A DNA stretch of 64,000 nucleotides from Streptomyces actuosus (GCF_016921115.1 NZ_JAFFZS010000022.1:1-64000); one strand, 5' to 3'; shown: positions 54,010 to 62,652, counted from the stretch's first letter. Notes: generated by a model from the letters alone, not told the origin. Made by a program: numbers and translations.

Positions 54010-54834
54010 ATGACCATCATGCGAGGACAGGACGACCCCTTGGACGACTTCCGGCGGAGAGTCGTCAGCGTCGACGGCGTCGACAAGACCGTATACGTCG
54101 CCGGGTCGGGACCGGCAGTCATCCTCATGCCCGAGATGCCGGGTATCAGCCCCGACGTCGCCCGGTTCGCGCGTTGGGTGCGCGATGCCGGACTCTCCGT
54201 GTACCTGCCTTCTCTCTTCGGTGTCGACGGAGCCTATCCGCTAGCCGAGGCACACGAGACCGTCGTTCGACGCGCGTGCGTCAGTGCCGAGTTCCGAGCT
54301 TTCGCCGGTGGAGGCACCAGCCCGGTCGTCACGTGGCTGCGTGGCCTCGCCCGCCTGGCACACGCCGAGCGTGGCGGGCCCGGCGTCGGCGCGGTCGGCC
54401 TGTGCTTCACCGGCAACTTCGCCTTGACGATGGCGCTCGAACCCGCTGTCGTCGCACCGGTGGTCAATCATCCGTCGCTTCCGCTGGACGACCCCGGCGG
54501 GCTGGAGATGAGCGACGAGGACGCCGCCGCCGTGGCTGAGCGCGTGGCGCGAGACGGTTTGAAGGTGCTGGCCTACCGCTTCGACAGCGACAGGTGGTGC
54601 ACGGGCCGGCGGTTCGCTGCTTACCGAGCCCTGCTCGGGGACGCATTCGACGGCCGCGTGCTCAAAGGCGAGACCGCGCATACGAACCCCCCGTCCTTCT
54701 TCCGTGACGTCGTCGGTTGCGCCCACAGCGTCGTCACGGCCCACCTCGTCGACCAGGACGGTCACCCCACCGTGCAGGCCCGGAACGAGATCATCGCCTT
54801 CCTGGCCGAGCGACTCGGGAAGCGGTCGGAATGA
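54010..54834 (+). CDS. Dienelactone hydrolase family protein
   Basis: This alpha/beta hydrolase of 274 residues belongs to the dienelactone hydrolase family, which opens lactone rings in chlorocatechol-type pathways and, in other members, cleaves diverse esters. The nucleophile elbow is VGLCFTGNFALTMAL (Cys132 as in DLH), with a late His in DQDGHPT as probable base. The start is placed at ATG 54010; ATG 54019 is an alternative and neither has a good Shine-Dalgarno, while the longer open frame into the AraC promoter is rejected. It is likely controlled by the divergent GlxA-type regulator. The natural substrate is unknown. Confidence 0.82.
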   Translation: MTIMRGQDDPLDDFRRRVVSVDGVDKTVYVAGSGPAVILMPEMPGISPDVARFARWVRDAGLSVYLPSLFGVDGAYPLAEAHETVVRRACVSAEFRAFAGGGTSPVVTWLRGLARLAHAERGGPGVGAVGLCFTGNFALTMALEPAVVAPVVNHPSLPLDDPGGLEMSDEDAAAVAERVARDGLKVLAYRFDSDRWCTGRRFAAYRALLGDAFDGRVLKGETAHTNPPSFFRDVVGCAHSVVTAHLVDQDGHPTVQARNEIIAFLAERLGKRSE

Positions 54835-55539
54835 GCCCTGGCACTCGCCACCCGGCAATGCGGCGGAGCCCCGCCGCTCCCCGGTGTGAACCGGTCGTCG
54901 AGCCGGTCCCGCTCGTGGCCGCCCTAGGCGACTGCGAGTAGCCCAGGTCACCCGGACTCCGACGGCACGGGATGTCGATCATTTGTCCTCGGCCAGGTCG
55001 TGGAGCTCGCCGGGCTGCTGCGCCACCGCGGCCGGGCGCCCGCGACTCGGCCTCACTCCTGGAGTTCGCGGGTGGTGGCAGCCGGGAGAGGATCTGCCGC
55101 CTGCCGGAGCCGTCCGGGGGCGACGAGGGCCTGTGCACCATGGTGGTGCCGGCCCCTCGACGCCGTTGGTCTGCAGCGCGTCCGGCCCACCGGCATGGTG
55201 CCCAGGGCGGGTGACCTCGCCGACGCCGGCCAGGTCACCCGGCGGATCTCTGGATCGGGCGTGTGAGGCCCGCCTTGCAGCGGGGTCGGCCGTGGACCGC
55301 GTTCGGGGACGCTCGGTCCGCCACGTGACCAGCTCGGCCGCCGTCTTCCGCGAGCCCCGTGAGGCCGGTCGAAGGGCCGGTCCCCCCGTTCAGGCAGAGG
55401 AACGGGTGCTTCCCGCGCGCCGTGCGTCGGATGCCGGTCATGAGAGACCGGCCGACCGCCCTCGCCGGCGGGGCGGGCGGGGCCGCAGCTTCTGCTGCCA
55501 CCGCCCCCACACGATGGTAACGACTGTTACCATGCTGGC
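54835..55539. other. Gene-free region, possibly decayed
   Basis: About 700 bases. Peptides such as VELAGLLRHRGRAP, then LCTMVVPAP and RPTGMVPRAGDLADAGQVTR, occur in different frames and could be traces of a frameshifted gene, but no family is recognisable. The right end holds the toxin-antitoxin operator. Confidence 0.35.
55514..55533. promoter_or_regulatory. Perfect palindromic operator of the RHH/Doc-like operon
   Basis: ATGGTAACGACTGTTACCAT is a perfect inverted repeat (8-bp arms, 4-nt spacer) ending 6 nt before the antitoxin ATG. This is exactly where ribbon-helix-helix antitoxins bind for autoregulation. It occupies the Shine-Dalgarno position, so the message may be leaderless or poorly initiated. 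Confidence 0.65.
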
Positions 55540-55779
55540 ATGGCGAAGACACAGCTGGGTGCACGCGTGGACGAGGACGTGGCGGAACTCGCGAAGAAAC
55601 GCGCCGCCGACCTGGGACTGAGCATCGGGGACTACCTCGCCCGACTGGTGCAGGACGACGCCAGCGGCCTGCGCGCCCGCGCGGTGGACGCTGCCGCCCG
55701 CTTCCTCGCCGAGCATCAGGCGGTCTTCGACGAGGCCGAACAGGCCCAGCCGAAGCCTGGGGGAGCGCGCGCGGCCTGA
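55540..55779 (+). CDS. Ribbon-helix-helix antitoxin
   Basis: This is a 79-residue protein. The N-terminal 50 residues fit a ribbon-helix-helix fold: a short beta strand (KTQLGARVDEDVAELAKKRA) followed by helix-turn-helix residues ADLGLSIGDYLARLVQDD. The C-terminal third is a charged helix that should wrap around the toxin. Such proteins repress their own operon and neutralise the toxin encoded just downstream. The start is ATG 55540; no Shine-Dalgarno is present because the palindrome sits there. The stop overlaps the next start (TGATG). Confidence 0.8.
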   Translation: MAKTQLGARVDEDVAELAKKRAADLGLSIGDYLARLVQDDASGLRARAVDAAARFLAEHQAVFDEAEQAQPKPGGARAA

Positions 55780-56156
55780 TGGAACTGCACATCGACGTTC
55801 CCTGGATCCTGCAGGTCGCCGAGGCCGCCGGAGCCGATGATCCGGCCCCCGACGACTACGGCGTCCCGGTCTCGGCGGTCGCTCGCCACCGGGCCGAGTT
55901 GTTCGAGCAGCCCGTCTACGACGGCCCCTACGCCAAAGCCGCCGCCCTCGTGCACACCCTGGGCCGGTGCCGCTGGCTGGAGCGCTCCAACATGGCCGTC
56001 GCCGCCGCGTCCGGCGTCATGTACCTCGAAGCCGCCGGGATCACCGTCAAACCCGCTCGCGAGGACGCCGTCGCCCTCAAGGACCTGCTGCTCGACCCCG
56101 CCTGCACCGCCGGGAAGATCGCCGCCCTGCTGCGGACCTGGCCCACCGCCACCTGA
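55779..56156 (+). CDS. Fic/Doc-like toxin component
   Basis: This small helical protein of 125 residues matches the Streptomyces family usually called Fic-family toxin component of a toxin-antitoxin system. The N-terminus (HIDVPWILQVAEAAGADDPA) and the following YGVPVSAVARHRAELFEQPV, YDGPYAKAAALVHTLGR correspond to the Doc core. Where active Fic/Doc proteins have HxFxx(G/A)NKRTA, this one has CRWLERSNMAVAAAS: the catalytic His is absent and only the Asn (SNMA) remains. It may act differently from Doc or be inactive. ATG 55779 overlaps the antitoxin stop, so the pair is translationally coupled. Its target is not known. Confidence 0.75.
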   Translation: MELHIDVPWILQVAEAAGADDPAPDDYGVPVSAVARHRAELFEQPVYDGPYAKAAALVHTLGRCRWLERSNMAVAAASGVMYLEAAGITVKPAREDAVALKDLLLDPACTAGKIAALLRTWPTAT

Positions 56157-56672
56157 GAGCCGCAGACCCGGCACGCCGTGTGCGGTGCCGGGGCATCCCC
56201 GGCCGCCCTCGGTCAGGTGCGTGGGGCGGCCGGGGTGCCGGATCAGACATGTGCTGTCGTGCGTCGGCCGCGGGCACGGCCGGTTCCGGCGTGGTGCCCG
56301 CCTCGGGCTCGGCACTGCGTGACACCTGCTCGTGGTCGACACCGCTGCCACTGCTCCGGAGAAGGGGCCGCGACGAAAGGTGCTCCGATTCGACCTGTCC
56401 GAGGAGGCCGTCGACGGCTGATCCTGGAACAGATGCCCTGGCGCGGCTCGAAGCCCTCCCGAACCCTGGCTGACCAGCACGTTCCCGTCCCCGTGAGGAG
56501 CACCACCCCGCCGGCCCCGTGGAACCCGGCGCCCACCCGACGCGAGAGCCCGGGCTGTCAGCGTGCCCACTACCGATCCAACAACCGAAACGGCCCGCCG
56601 AAAAACCGACGGACCGTCCCGCAAGATCGAGGTTAGGGTGCCGTCTTCGAGCCGACGGACTGGAGACGACTC
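56157..56672. other. Gene-free region between the TA operon and the Imm35-like gene
   Basis: About 515 bases with a terminator at its left end and otherwise no supported gene; frames here are low-complexity and Arg/Pro-rich. Confidence 0.4.
56197..56235 (+). terminator. Terminator hairpin after the toxin-antitoxin pair
   Basis: Perfect 12-bp arms (56197-56208 and 56224-56235) enclose a 15-nt loop, 40 nt after the toxin stop. An alternative smaller hairpin overlaps at 56188-56202. Confidence 0.6.
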
Positions 56673-56942
56673 ATGGAGCAGAACGAGGCCCTGCAACTCG
56701 CGGTGGCGTTTCTCGCGCACAGCCAGCGCGATGACGAGCCGCCTCTCGCCATCGACGCAGAGCAGGTGTGTGAGAGCAACGGGCTACTGATCGTGCCCTA
56801 CAACTCTGTGCAGTACCTCGCCTCGCGTGATGTGAGAGAGCAGCTGTTGGACTGCTGGCCCATCCTCGTCGACCTTGAACGCGGAGACGTGCGGTTCGGG
56901 ACTCTGGAGGAGCGACATCTGTGGAGGCACCCGAACCCCTGA
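56673..56942 (+). CDS. Imm35/YrhB-like immunity-type protein
   Basis: This is an 89-residue soluble protein: MEQNEALQLAVAFLAHSQ, then a DVREQLLDCWPILVDLERGD with VRFGT. The alpha-beta pattern and the PILVDLERGDVRFGT element recall the Imm35 (YrhB) family, whose members are immunity proteins of polymorphic toxins. No toxin is adjacent, so this would be an orphan immunity gene, a common way for competing bacteria to resist neighbours. ATG 56673 has GGAG about 9 nt upstream. The family match is by eye only. Codon use is somewhat less GC-biased than the genome norm. Confidence 0.6.
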   Translation: MEQNEALQLAVAFLAHSQRDDEPPLAIDAEQVCESNGLLIVPYNSVQYLASRDVREQLLDCWPILVDLERGDVRFGTLEERHLWRHPNP

Positions 56943-56974
56943 CGGCCCCGAAACCACAGTCGCGGGACAGCCCT

Positions 56975-57202
56975 TTAGTCGGCGAAGTTCGAGACCGCGT
57001 AGCAGATCACCAGAACCGGAATGACGTAGGTGTACGAGCTGACCCAGTAGGACCCCCTCGTCAGACCGACATAGCCCCCGTACGCAAGTGTCGCGAGCGC
57101 GGCGAGCGTCAGCTTCGCATCCCAGCCCCGCGAAGCTTCGAGGAACAGGATCACCATTCCGGTGATCGCATAGCAGGCGGCGTTGACGTAGCGGCCAATC
57201 AT
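56975..57202 (-). CDS. Small three-helix membrane protein
   Basis: This is a 75-residue protein, nearly all hydrophobic, with three predicted membrane helices: YVNAACYAITGMVILFLEAS, then LTLAALATLAYGGYVGL and YTYVIPVLVICYAV. There is a short loop RGWDAK after the first helix and a final SNFAD. It starts at ATG 57202, preceded by GAGGAAG at good spacing. It is convergent with the Imm35-like gene, 32 bases apart. Codon use is less GC-rich than the surroundings, hinting at acquisition with the neighbouring immunity gene. No function is recognised. Confidence 0.65.
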   Translation of the reverse strand: MIGRYVNAACYAITGMVILFLEASRGWDAKLTLAALATLAYGGYVGLTRGSYWVSSYTYVIPVLVICYAVSNFAD

Positions 57203-57547
57203 TTTCTTCCTCGCGTTGAATTGCTCTGCGACTTGACTCGGGCCGTCGGTCAGTTGTTCGGTTCGGTGCTCGCATGGGGCTGTGGAACTCGCCCCCGGGT
57301 CGCTGGGGGCCGCGGCCTGGTGTCCGTCCAGGCCTGACCGTCCCGCCGCGCTGGATCGGGGCACAGGAGCCTTCGACCGGACCGGGGTTGTCGGGGTTGG
57401 GCACCGGCTGGGCCTGGTCGTCGGCGTCACCTCGCGGCAGCCGGGGCCCCTCCAGCCCGCCTCTCGGACGCGTCGGTCGTGCGGAGGCGGGCGATCACCG
57501 CCGTGGTCCGAGCGGTGATCGCGTGGGCGACCGGTCCTCTGGTGGGG

Positions 57548-57742
57548 TCATGGGAGGTGAAGAGTCGCCGACTGTGGGAGTTGGGTCGGCATCCGGCCCG
57601 CGCTCGCCGATGGAACCGAAGGAGAAGGAGGCGCCGCTGATCCGGCGGTCCAGGCCGCTTTCCGTACGGCCGGCGGCACCATCAACAGCCGGACATTCGT
57701 GTTCTGTGCTGCCCTGTTCAGTGTGCCCCGGTCAATGGCCAT
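57548..57742 (-). CDS. Possible small protein of unknown function
   Basis: This 64-codon ORF starts with MAIDRGTLNRAAQNTNVRLL, then MVPPAVRKAAWTAGS, and ends in a Pro/Ser-rich tail. ATG 57742 is preceded by a strong GAGGGAGG Shine-Dalgarno at 5-nt spacing, which is the main evidence for translation. It may instead be the surviving N-terminus of a longer decayed gene. No family is recognised. Confidence 0.3.
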   Translation of the reverse strand: MAIDRGTLNRAAQNTNVRLLMVPPAVRKAAWTAGSAAPPSPSVPSASAGRMPTQLPQSATLHLP

Positions 57743-57840
57743 GCAGCCTCCCTCGAATGTCCCTGCTTGGTGGAGGAAATCATAAAGAACGGCAGTCCGA
57801 CGATATGGTGATTCTTCGCTCTTTGGCGGCTTACGATCAA

Positions 57841-57852
57841 AATTGATCAATT
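57841..57852. promoter_or_regulatory. AATTGATCAATT palindrome in an AT-rich island
   Basis: A perfect 12-bp palindrome in the least GC-rich patch of the window (about 57765-57870), followed by a related GTCAATTC. It lies about 370 bp upstream of the MmgE/PrpD gene. It may mark a promoter, operator or site of a nucleoid protein such as Lsr2. Confidence 0.4.
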
Positions 57853-58222
57853 GTCGGTAGCTCGTCAATTCCAGCGACGGTGTGGGTTGATCCCCGGGAG
57901 CTGGCCGCAGGCCGCTGCCAGGAGCGAACTAACGTGCTCAGGAACCAAGGTGACCGCCCGTCGTCCGGGTCCGCCTGTGGCCGTCGCCGACGGGCCGGTC
58001 GAGGCGTTGACCCGCCCGCTCCGAGGGCAGGCCCCTTGGTCACGGTTCGTAGGGAGCATCCTCCGACCCTGCCCGGATGCGGCCGAGGGAGGGAAACCGG
58101 CAAGCGCGACGGAGCGTCTCGTCCGCTCGGCCCCGCCCATGTTCCGACAATGAAGGCGTCCGTCACGTCGTCACGTCCGTGCACGAGAACACAGGCCGCC
58201 CTGCGAGACGAGGTCGTTACCC

Positions 58223-59698
58223 GTGACCCTCAAGCCCGCTTCCCCCGCCGACGGCTCCACCCCCGGTTCCCGGGGCGGGCCGACCGATCCGGACGGGCCG
58301 ACCGGAAAGCTGGCGAACTGGCTGGCCGCCACCACCCTCGACGCCGTACCGGATGCGGTGCGCGAAAGGGCCAAGCATCTGCTGCTGGACGGGATCGCGT
58401 GCGCCTTCGTAGGCGCGAAACTGCCGGCCTCCCGGATCGCCGTGGAGGCCCTCGCAGCTCTCGACGGCGCGGGCGACTCCGTGATCATCGGGTGGGGAGG
58501 GCTCACCACCGGACCGCTGACCGCGGCGATGCTCAACTCCGGTTTCATCCAGGGCTTCGAGCTGGACGACTACCATCCCCTCGGACCGTTGCACAGCAAC
58601 GCCGTCGTCCTGCCCGCACTGCTTGCCGCGACCGCGCACCGCCCGGAGACGACAGGCGCGCGGTTCCTGCTCGGCGCGATCCTCGGCTACGAGGTCGGCC
58701 CCCGGGTGGGCATGGCACTGCACGGAGCGGACATCATGATCCACGGATGGCACTCCGGCACCGTCTTCGGCCCGCCCGCCGCCGCCGCGGCTGCGGGGAC
58801 GCTGTACCACCTGGATGCCGTCGGGTTCGAGGATGCCCTTGGCATGGCCTGCACCCAGGCGGGGGGCCTGATGGCCGTCCAGTTCGAGTCCATGGTCAAG
58901 CGCATGCATCACGGCTTCGCGGCCCGCAACGGCCTGGTCGCCGCCGTTCTCGCCGCCTCCGGGTACACCGGGATCAAACGGGTCTTCGAGCGGGAGTACG
59001 GGGGCTTCCTCACCGTCTTCGGCCAGGGGCAGCACCCCGACCCGTCCTTCATCGCCGGCACGCTGGACGAGATCTGGGAGACGGAACGCATCGCGGTCAA
59101 GCCCTACGCGGCCTGCGGGGGCCTGCACGCGGCGATGGACGCCGCGCTGCAACTGCGCGAGGAACTGCGGCTGTCCCCTGACGACATCGAGAACATCGCG
59201 GGCATCCGCATCGATCTCGCCCGGGGGATGTACGAGAAGTGCGGCTGGACGCCGAGCCGGCCCCTCGAGCCGATCGGTGCGCAGATGAACGTCGCGTACG
59301 CGGTGGCGGTCGTCCTCGTCGACGGGGCCGGATTGTTCGACCAGTTCACCAGGGAACGCGCCGACCGCGAGGACGTGTGGCGGCTGATCGAGCGCACCGA
59401 GATCCGTCACGATCCGGTGTACGACGAGGGCGGTCTGGAGCAGCAGTTGACCACGCGGCTACGGCTGACGCTCGGCGACGGGACGGTGCACGAGACCGTG
59501 GTGGTCCAGCCGCGTGGTGTCGGCGACAACCGGCTCAGCAACGCGGAGATCGTCGAGAAGTACCGCGCCCTCACCCGACGGTCGATCGAGCGTGCGAGAA
59601 GCCAGGCCCTGGAGGAGACCGTTCTCGGCCTCGATACGCTGCCCGCCACCGGCGGACTGACCGCGCTGCTGCAGCCGTCCGTAGGGTCGGGTGCCTGA
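58223..59698 (+). CDS. MmgE/PrpD family protein
   Basis: This 491-residue cytoplasmic protein belongs to the MmgE/PrpD superfamily (2-methylcitrate dehydratase, cis-aconitate decarboxylase and related lyases/epimerases). Family signatures: LANWLAATTLDAVPDAVRER, AKHLLLDGIACAFVGAKLPA, GFELDDYHPLGPLHSNAVVL, DIMIHGWHSGTVFGPPAAAA, MVKRMHHGFAARNGLVAAVL and ERIAVKPYAACGGLHAAMDA. The conserved Asp in ELDDYH and Lys/His in the HHGFAARNG and KPY motifs are kept. The reaction cannot be named: no prpB/prpC genes flank it. The start is GTG 58223, with a modest GAGG upstream. A HAD gene follows on the same strand 124 bp later. Confidence 0.88.
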   Translation: MTLKPASPADGSTPGSRGGPTDPDGPTGKLANWLAATTLDAVPDAVRERAKHLLLDGIACAFVGAKLPASRIAVEALAALDGAGDSVIIGWGGLTTGPLTAAMLNSGFIQGFELDDYHPLGPLHSNAVVLPALLAATAHRPETTGARFLLGAILGYEVGPRVGMALHGADIMIHGWHSGTVFGPPAAAAAAGTLYHLDAVGFEDALGMACTQAGGLMAVQFESMVKRMHHGFAARNGLVAAVLAASGYTGIKRVFEREYGGFLTVFGQGQHPDPSFIAGTLDEIWETERIAVKPYAACGGLHAAMDAALQLREELRLSPDDIENIAGIRIDLARGMYEKCGWTPSRPLEPIGAQMNVAYAVAVVLVDGAGLFDQFTRERADREDVWRLIERTEIRHDPVYDEGGLEQQLTTRLRLTLGDGTVHETVVVQPRGVGDNRLSNAEIVEKYRALTRRSIERARSQALEETVLGLDTLPATGGLTALLQPSVGSGA

Positions 59699-59822
59699 CC
59701 GCCGACCATCGCGACGCCCGCCGGGCCCCACGGCTTCCCGGCGTGTGCGCCTGCTGAACACACGCGTCTCAGCGGCTACGCTTCCGATGGGCAGCCGGCG
59801 TCGAGCAAGACAGGAGGAGATC

Positions 59823-60377
59823 GTGAATCGGCCACTGCTGTTCCTCGACGTGGACGGTCCCCTCAACCCCTATGCGGCCAAGCCGGAGAAGCGTCCCGAC
59901 GGCTACACCACGCTCAGAGTGCCCCGGGACAGCTTCTCCCGAGACGAACACAGGGTCCTCTCGGCCCGGCGCCGACCCCTGCGGGTCTGGCTCAACCCGG
60001 AGCACGGGCGCTCCCTGCTCGAACTCGGCTACGACCTGTGCTGGGCCACCACATGGATGGACGAGGCCAACCGGTGGATCGCCCCGGTGCTCGGCCTTCC
60101 CGAACTCCCTTTCGTCGACTTCGGTGACGCCCTGATGCAAGAACGCCCCGACGGGGTTCACTGGAAGACCGGCCCCTTGGTGGAGTACGCCAACGGCCGT
60201 GCCTTCGCCTGGGTGGACGACGAACAGAGCGATCCGGATCAGGCGTACGTGGCCGTCCGCCACCGTGGGGCAGGGCTTCTGCACCACGTCAACCCGCGTG
60301 TCGGTCTGCGCGAGGACGATTTCCACACGCTCGCCGACTTCGCCCGGTCGCGGGAATCCCGACGAGCCACCAACTGA
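59823..60377 (+). CDS. HAD-superfamily protein
   Basis: This is a 184-residue soluble protein. HAD motif I is at the N-terminus (LLFLDVDGPLNP, nucleophile Asp then DxD partner); motif II is probably WATTWMDEAN, and an acidic WVDDEQSDPD near residue 140 may be motif IV. The middle segment carries PDGVHWKTGPLVEYAN. Such short HAD proteins without a large cap act on phosphorylated small molecules, or have lost activity; the substrate is unknown. GTG 59823 follows a strong AGGAGGAGATC Shine-Dalgarno, so the longer in-frame extension is rejected. It may be co-transcribed with the MmgE/PrpD gene. Confidence 0.78.
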   Translation: MNRPLLFLDVDGPLNPYAAKPEKRPDGYTTLRVPRDSFSRDEHRVLSARRRPLRVWLNPEHGRSLLELGYDLCWATTWMDEANRWIAPVLGLPELPFVDFGDALMQERPDGVHWKTGPLVEYANGRAFAWVDDEQSDPDQAYVAVRHRGAGLLHHVNPRVGLREDDFHTLADFARSRESRRATN

Positions 60378-60518
60378 GCATGCCGTCGGCCTCACAGACA
60401 GCTCTGTGAGGGAGCGGACCCTGGAGTTGCACGTCCGCGAGGTGCCATTCCGGCCCTGCATGATCTCCTCCGGCAGCGCATCGCCCCGAAGCGTGCGGAG
60501 TTGAGTACCCCGGATCTC

Positions 60519-61694
60519 TCACCGAGGTGGGGTGGTGTGCTCCGAGGAAGGCATGAGAGGCAGACCGGCCGCCAGGCCCGGCAGCAGGACGGGCTCCAGA
60601 CGAATCCGGTCCTGCCGGTCGAGGTACTCCGTCAGCTTCCGCGGCCGATAGGCGGGGTGCCGGTCGAAGCGCTCCTTTGCGGGCACTGCCAGGAATTCGT
60701 TGCCGTCGGGCTCGTGTTCGGCATTCGCGGCCGCTCCGATCGGCCGGTGCAGCGCCTCGGACAGCAGGTATGCGCCCTTGCGGGAGGAGTGCAGCGTGCC
60801 CAAGGGATCCGGACGTACCCGGAACTCGGTGCTCACCTCGGGCTTCATCACCTTCGGCCCGGCCGTGCCGAGCACTTCCTCGTCGAACTCCAAGCCGTAG
60901 CGGCGGGCCTGAGCGACCATCCACAGCAGCGCGATGTCCGACAGCCCCGTCTGCCCGTAGCCACCGCCGACATCGGAGTGCACACCGGCGAACCACACCT
61001 GCTTCAGCACCTGGCCGCGCTCGGCAGAGTGAGGGTGCTGATGCCACAGGGTCGGCACGAACGCCGAGCGTTCCTCATCGACGGCCAGAGCATGGAAGGC
61101 CGCACCGACCGCGTCGCCCAGCGCAGGGTTGTGGAACGCCCAGCGGCGGTTGAAGCGGTGTACAGCCGGCTGGAGCCAGGCGGCCTTCGGCACCGGGATT
61201 CCGAGGGCACCGACCGTGTCCCACACCCCGATGAACCGGATCTCCGTCTCCCGCGCGTAGGAGCGGCGGAACAGCGTGGCCGCCGCGCCGTTGGGCTGCT
61301 CGATCCGGTCCCGGTACAGCGCCCACGCCTCCGGGATCCTGTCGGCGTGGTCCCGGCGCAGAATCCCGCTGTTGTCGATGAGCCCCGCCAGGCTGCGAAC
61401 GGTGAACGCGCCGCGGCTGAACCCGAAGAGGAACACTTCGTCGTCGGGCTCGTACGTCGCCACGAGGAACCGGTAGGCATCGATGATGTTCCGTGACAGG
61501 CCCGCCCCGAACGCCCCGCCGCGCAGTCGCTCCCGCCGATGCGTGCCCACCCCACTGTGGTAGTAGACCCGCTGCTCCTTCCCCGCGGTCGCGCCCGGAC
61601 GCACCGACAGGGCGACCTTGGCGACGTTGGTCTTGCTCGGCTGGTCGGCGAAGTTCCATGTGCCGTCACAACAGACGACCAGACGCTTGGCCAC
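60519..61694 (-). CDS. DUF2235 alpha/beta-hydrolase (Tle1-like)
   Basis: This is a 391-residue protein. The N-terminus KRLVVCCDGTWNF is the signature of DUF2235. The nucleophile elbow is FLFGFSRGAFTVRSLAG (Ser in GFSRG), with FIGVWDTVGALGIP and VWFAGVHSDVGGGY (Asp and a nearby His) completing the hydrolase pattern. In Gram-negative bacteria this family includes type VI phospholipase effectors (Tle1); in Streptomyces the role is unknown and there is no signal peptide here. GTG 61694 is preferred because GAGGAGGG sits 6 nt before it, whereas the ATG at 61700 directly abuts that Shine-Dalgarno. It is convergent with the HAD gene. Confidence 0.82.
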   Translation of the reverse strand: MAKRLVVCCDGTWNFADQPSKTNVAKVALSVRPGATAGKEQRVYYHSGVGTHRRERLRGGAFGAGLSRNIIDAYRFLVATYEPDDEVFLFGFSRGAFTVRSLAGLIDNSGILRRDHADRIPEAWALYRDRIEQPNGAAATLFRRSYARETEIRFIGVWDTVGALGIPVPKAAWLQPAVHRFNRRWAFHNPALGDAVGAAFHALAVDEERSAFVPTLWHQHPHSAERGQVLKQVWFAGVHSDVGGGYGQTGLSDIALLWMVAQARRYGLEFDEEVLGTAGPKVMKPEVSTEFRVRPDPLGTLHSSRKGAYLLSEALHRPIGAAANAEHEPDGNEFLAVPAKERFDRHPAYRPRKLTEYLDRQDRIRLEPVLLPGLAAGLPLMPSSEHTTPPR

Positions 61695-61854
61695 GACCAT
61701 CCCTCCTCGCAGAGCTCGGAGCGGCACACAGCACTCCTTACCATGCTGGCACCGTCGTCCCGGCCGCGCCATGCGATCAAGGAGGCGGTCACGAGTGAAC
61801 GGGCCTCGGCTCCTGATCCTGGACACGCGAGACACCGGATCCCGGGGATCTGAG

Positions 61855-62110
61855 AACGGACATCCTGTGGTCATGAAGAACTGTCCGCCGCAGTTCAAGG
61901 CGGACGCGGAGGCGCTGCACCGGCCGGATACGGGTGGTGCACCGGGAATCGGACGGCACCCACGGCGTCCCCGGGATCACCGCCGGGCTCCGCGAGACGG
62001 GGGAGCGTGTCTACCACAAGCGGGTCGCACGCGTGATGCGGAGTATCGGCATGACCCGTGTGCGGCTGCGTCGCAGGCACCGCATCACGAGGCGTAGCGG
62101 TTTCCGGTGA
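61855..62110 (+). mobile_element. IS3-family insertion sequence, internally deleted remnant
   Basis: The left end is visible just before ATG 61873. It is followed by an OrfA start (MKNCPPQFKADAEALHR), typical of Streptomyces IS3 elements. After about 17 codons the OrfA frame is lost and a different frame continues as OrfB: RVVHRESDGTHGVPG, then RETGERVYHKRVARVMRSIG and MTRVRLRRRHRIT, the HTH_21 region of the IS3 transposase. So most of OrfA and all of the DDE core are deleted, and the scrap runs straight into the truncated RHS gene at 62085. It is not functional. Confidence 0.75.
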
Positions 62111-62404
62111 ACGGGTCGGCACCGAGGCCCATGTCGGCCAGTGCGCCGGTGTACATGTCCCGGGTGGTGAAGTGGTTGAGGCCTGGGTCGTAGTCGCGGA
62201 AGCCCATGTCGTAGGTGCCGGACTGGGCGTCCCAGCGCTTGCCGTTGTAGCGGTAGGGGTTGTAGTCCTCCTTGGTGGGGTTCTGGGCGTCGGGTTTGTC
62301 GATGCCGGTGAACTCGGAGGTGTCGTCGCTTCCGTAGGCGGTGTAGCCGTACGTGGCCTTGGTGTCACCGCGTTTGTCGGTCAGCGCGTCGACGTCGGTG
62401 TGGC
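62085..62404 (-). pseudogene. Truncated RHS/YD-repeat core fragment
   Basis: The minus strand reads the C-terminal part of an actinobacterial RHS core: HTDVDALTDKRGDTKATYGY, TAYGSDDTSEFTGIDKPDAQ, YRYNGKRWDAQSGTYDMGFR, DYDPGLNHFTTRDMYTGALA, and GADPFTGNRYAS, then a stop. Intact relatives continue RYAFAGGNP and add a variable toxin tip; here the frame ends exactly at that junction, abutting an IS3 scrap. The N-terminal repeats are missing too, since upstream in-frame sequence is not RHS-like. It is therefore a fragment of a former wall-associated polymorphic toxin. Confidence 0.75.
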
Positions 62405-62652
62405 CGTTGCAGCTGCCCTCGCCATCCGCGGACACCACATCCAGAGCGCCACCGCCACTGGCGCCTACGGCCGCGCCACCTGCTCCGCCACGCTGCCCAC
62501 CACGAACAGTGACAAGCACGACCCCGGCCACCCACCGTCGCCGGGAAGGAGCAGCGGGTTTCCGCCGTCGTCGTGAGCGAAGAAGTCCGCCTTCAGTCGC
62601 CATGCCTGAAGGTGTTCGTGACCGCTTCCGGACGGAAAGCGGTGAGGGGCCG

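Larger units (their letters stand above)
57203..58222. other. Long intergenic region with an AT-rich island
   Basis: About 1 kb between the small membrane protein and the MmgE/PrpD gene. It contains a possible small minus-strand gene and an AT-rich patch at about 57765-57870, both listed separately. The remainder shows no supported gene. Confidence 0.45.
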
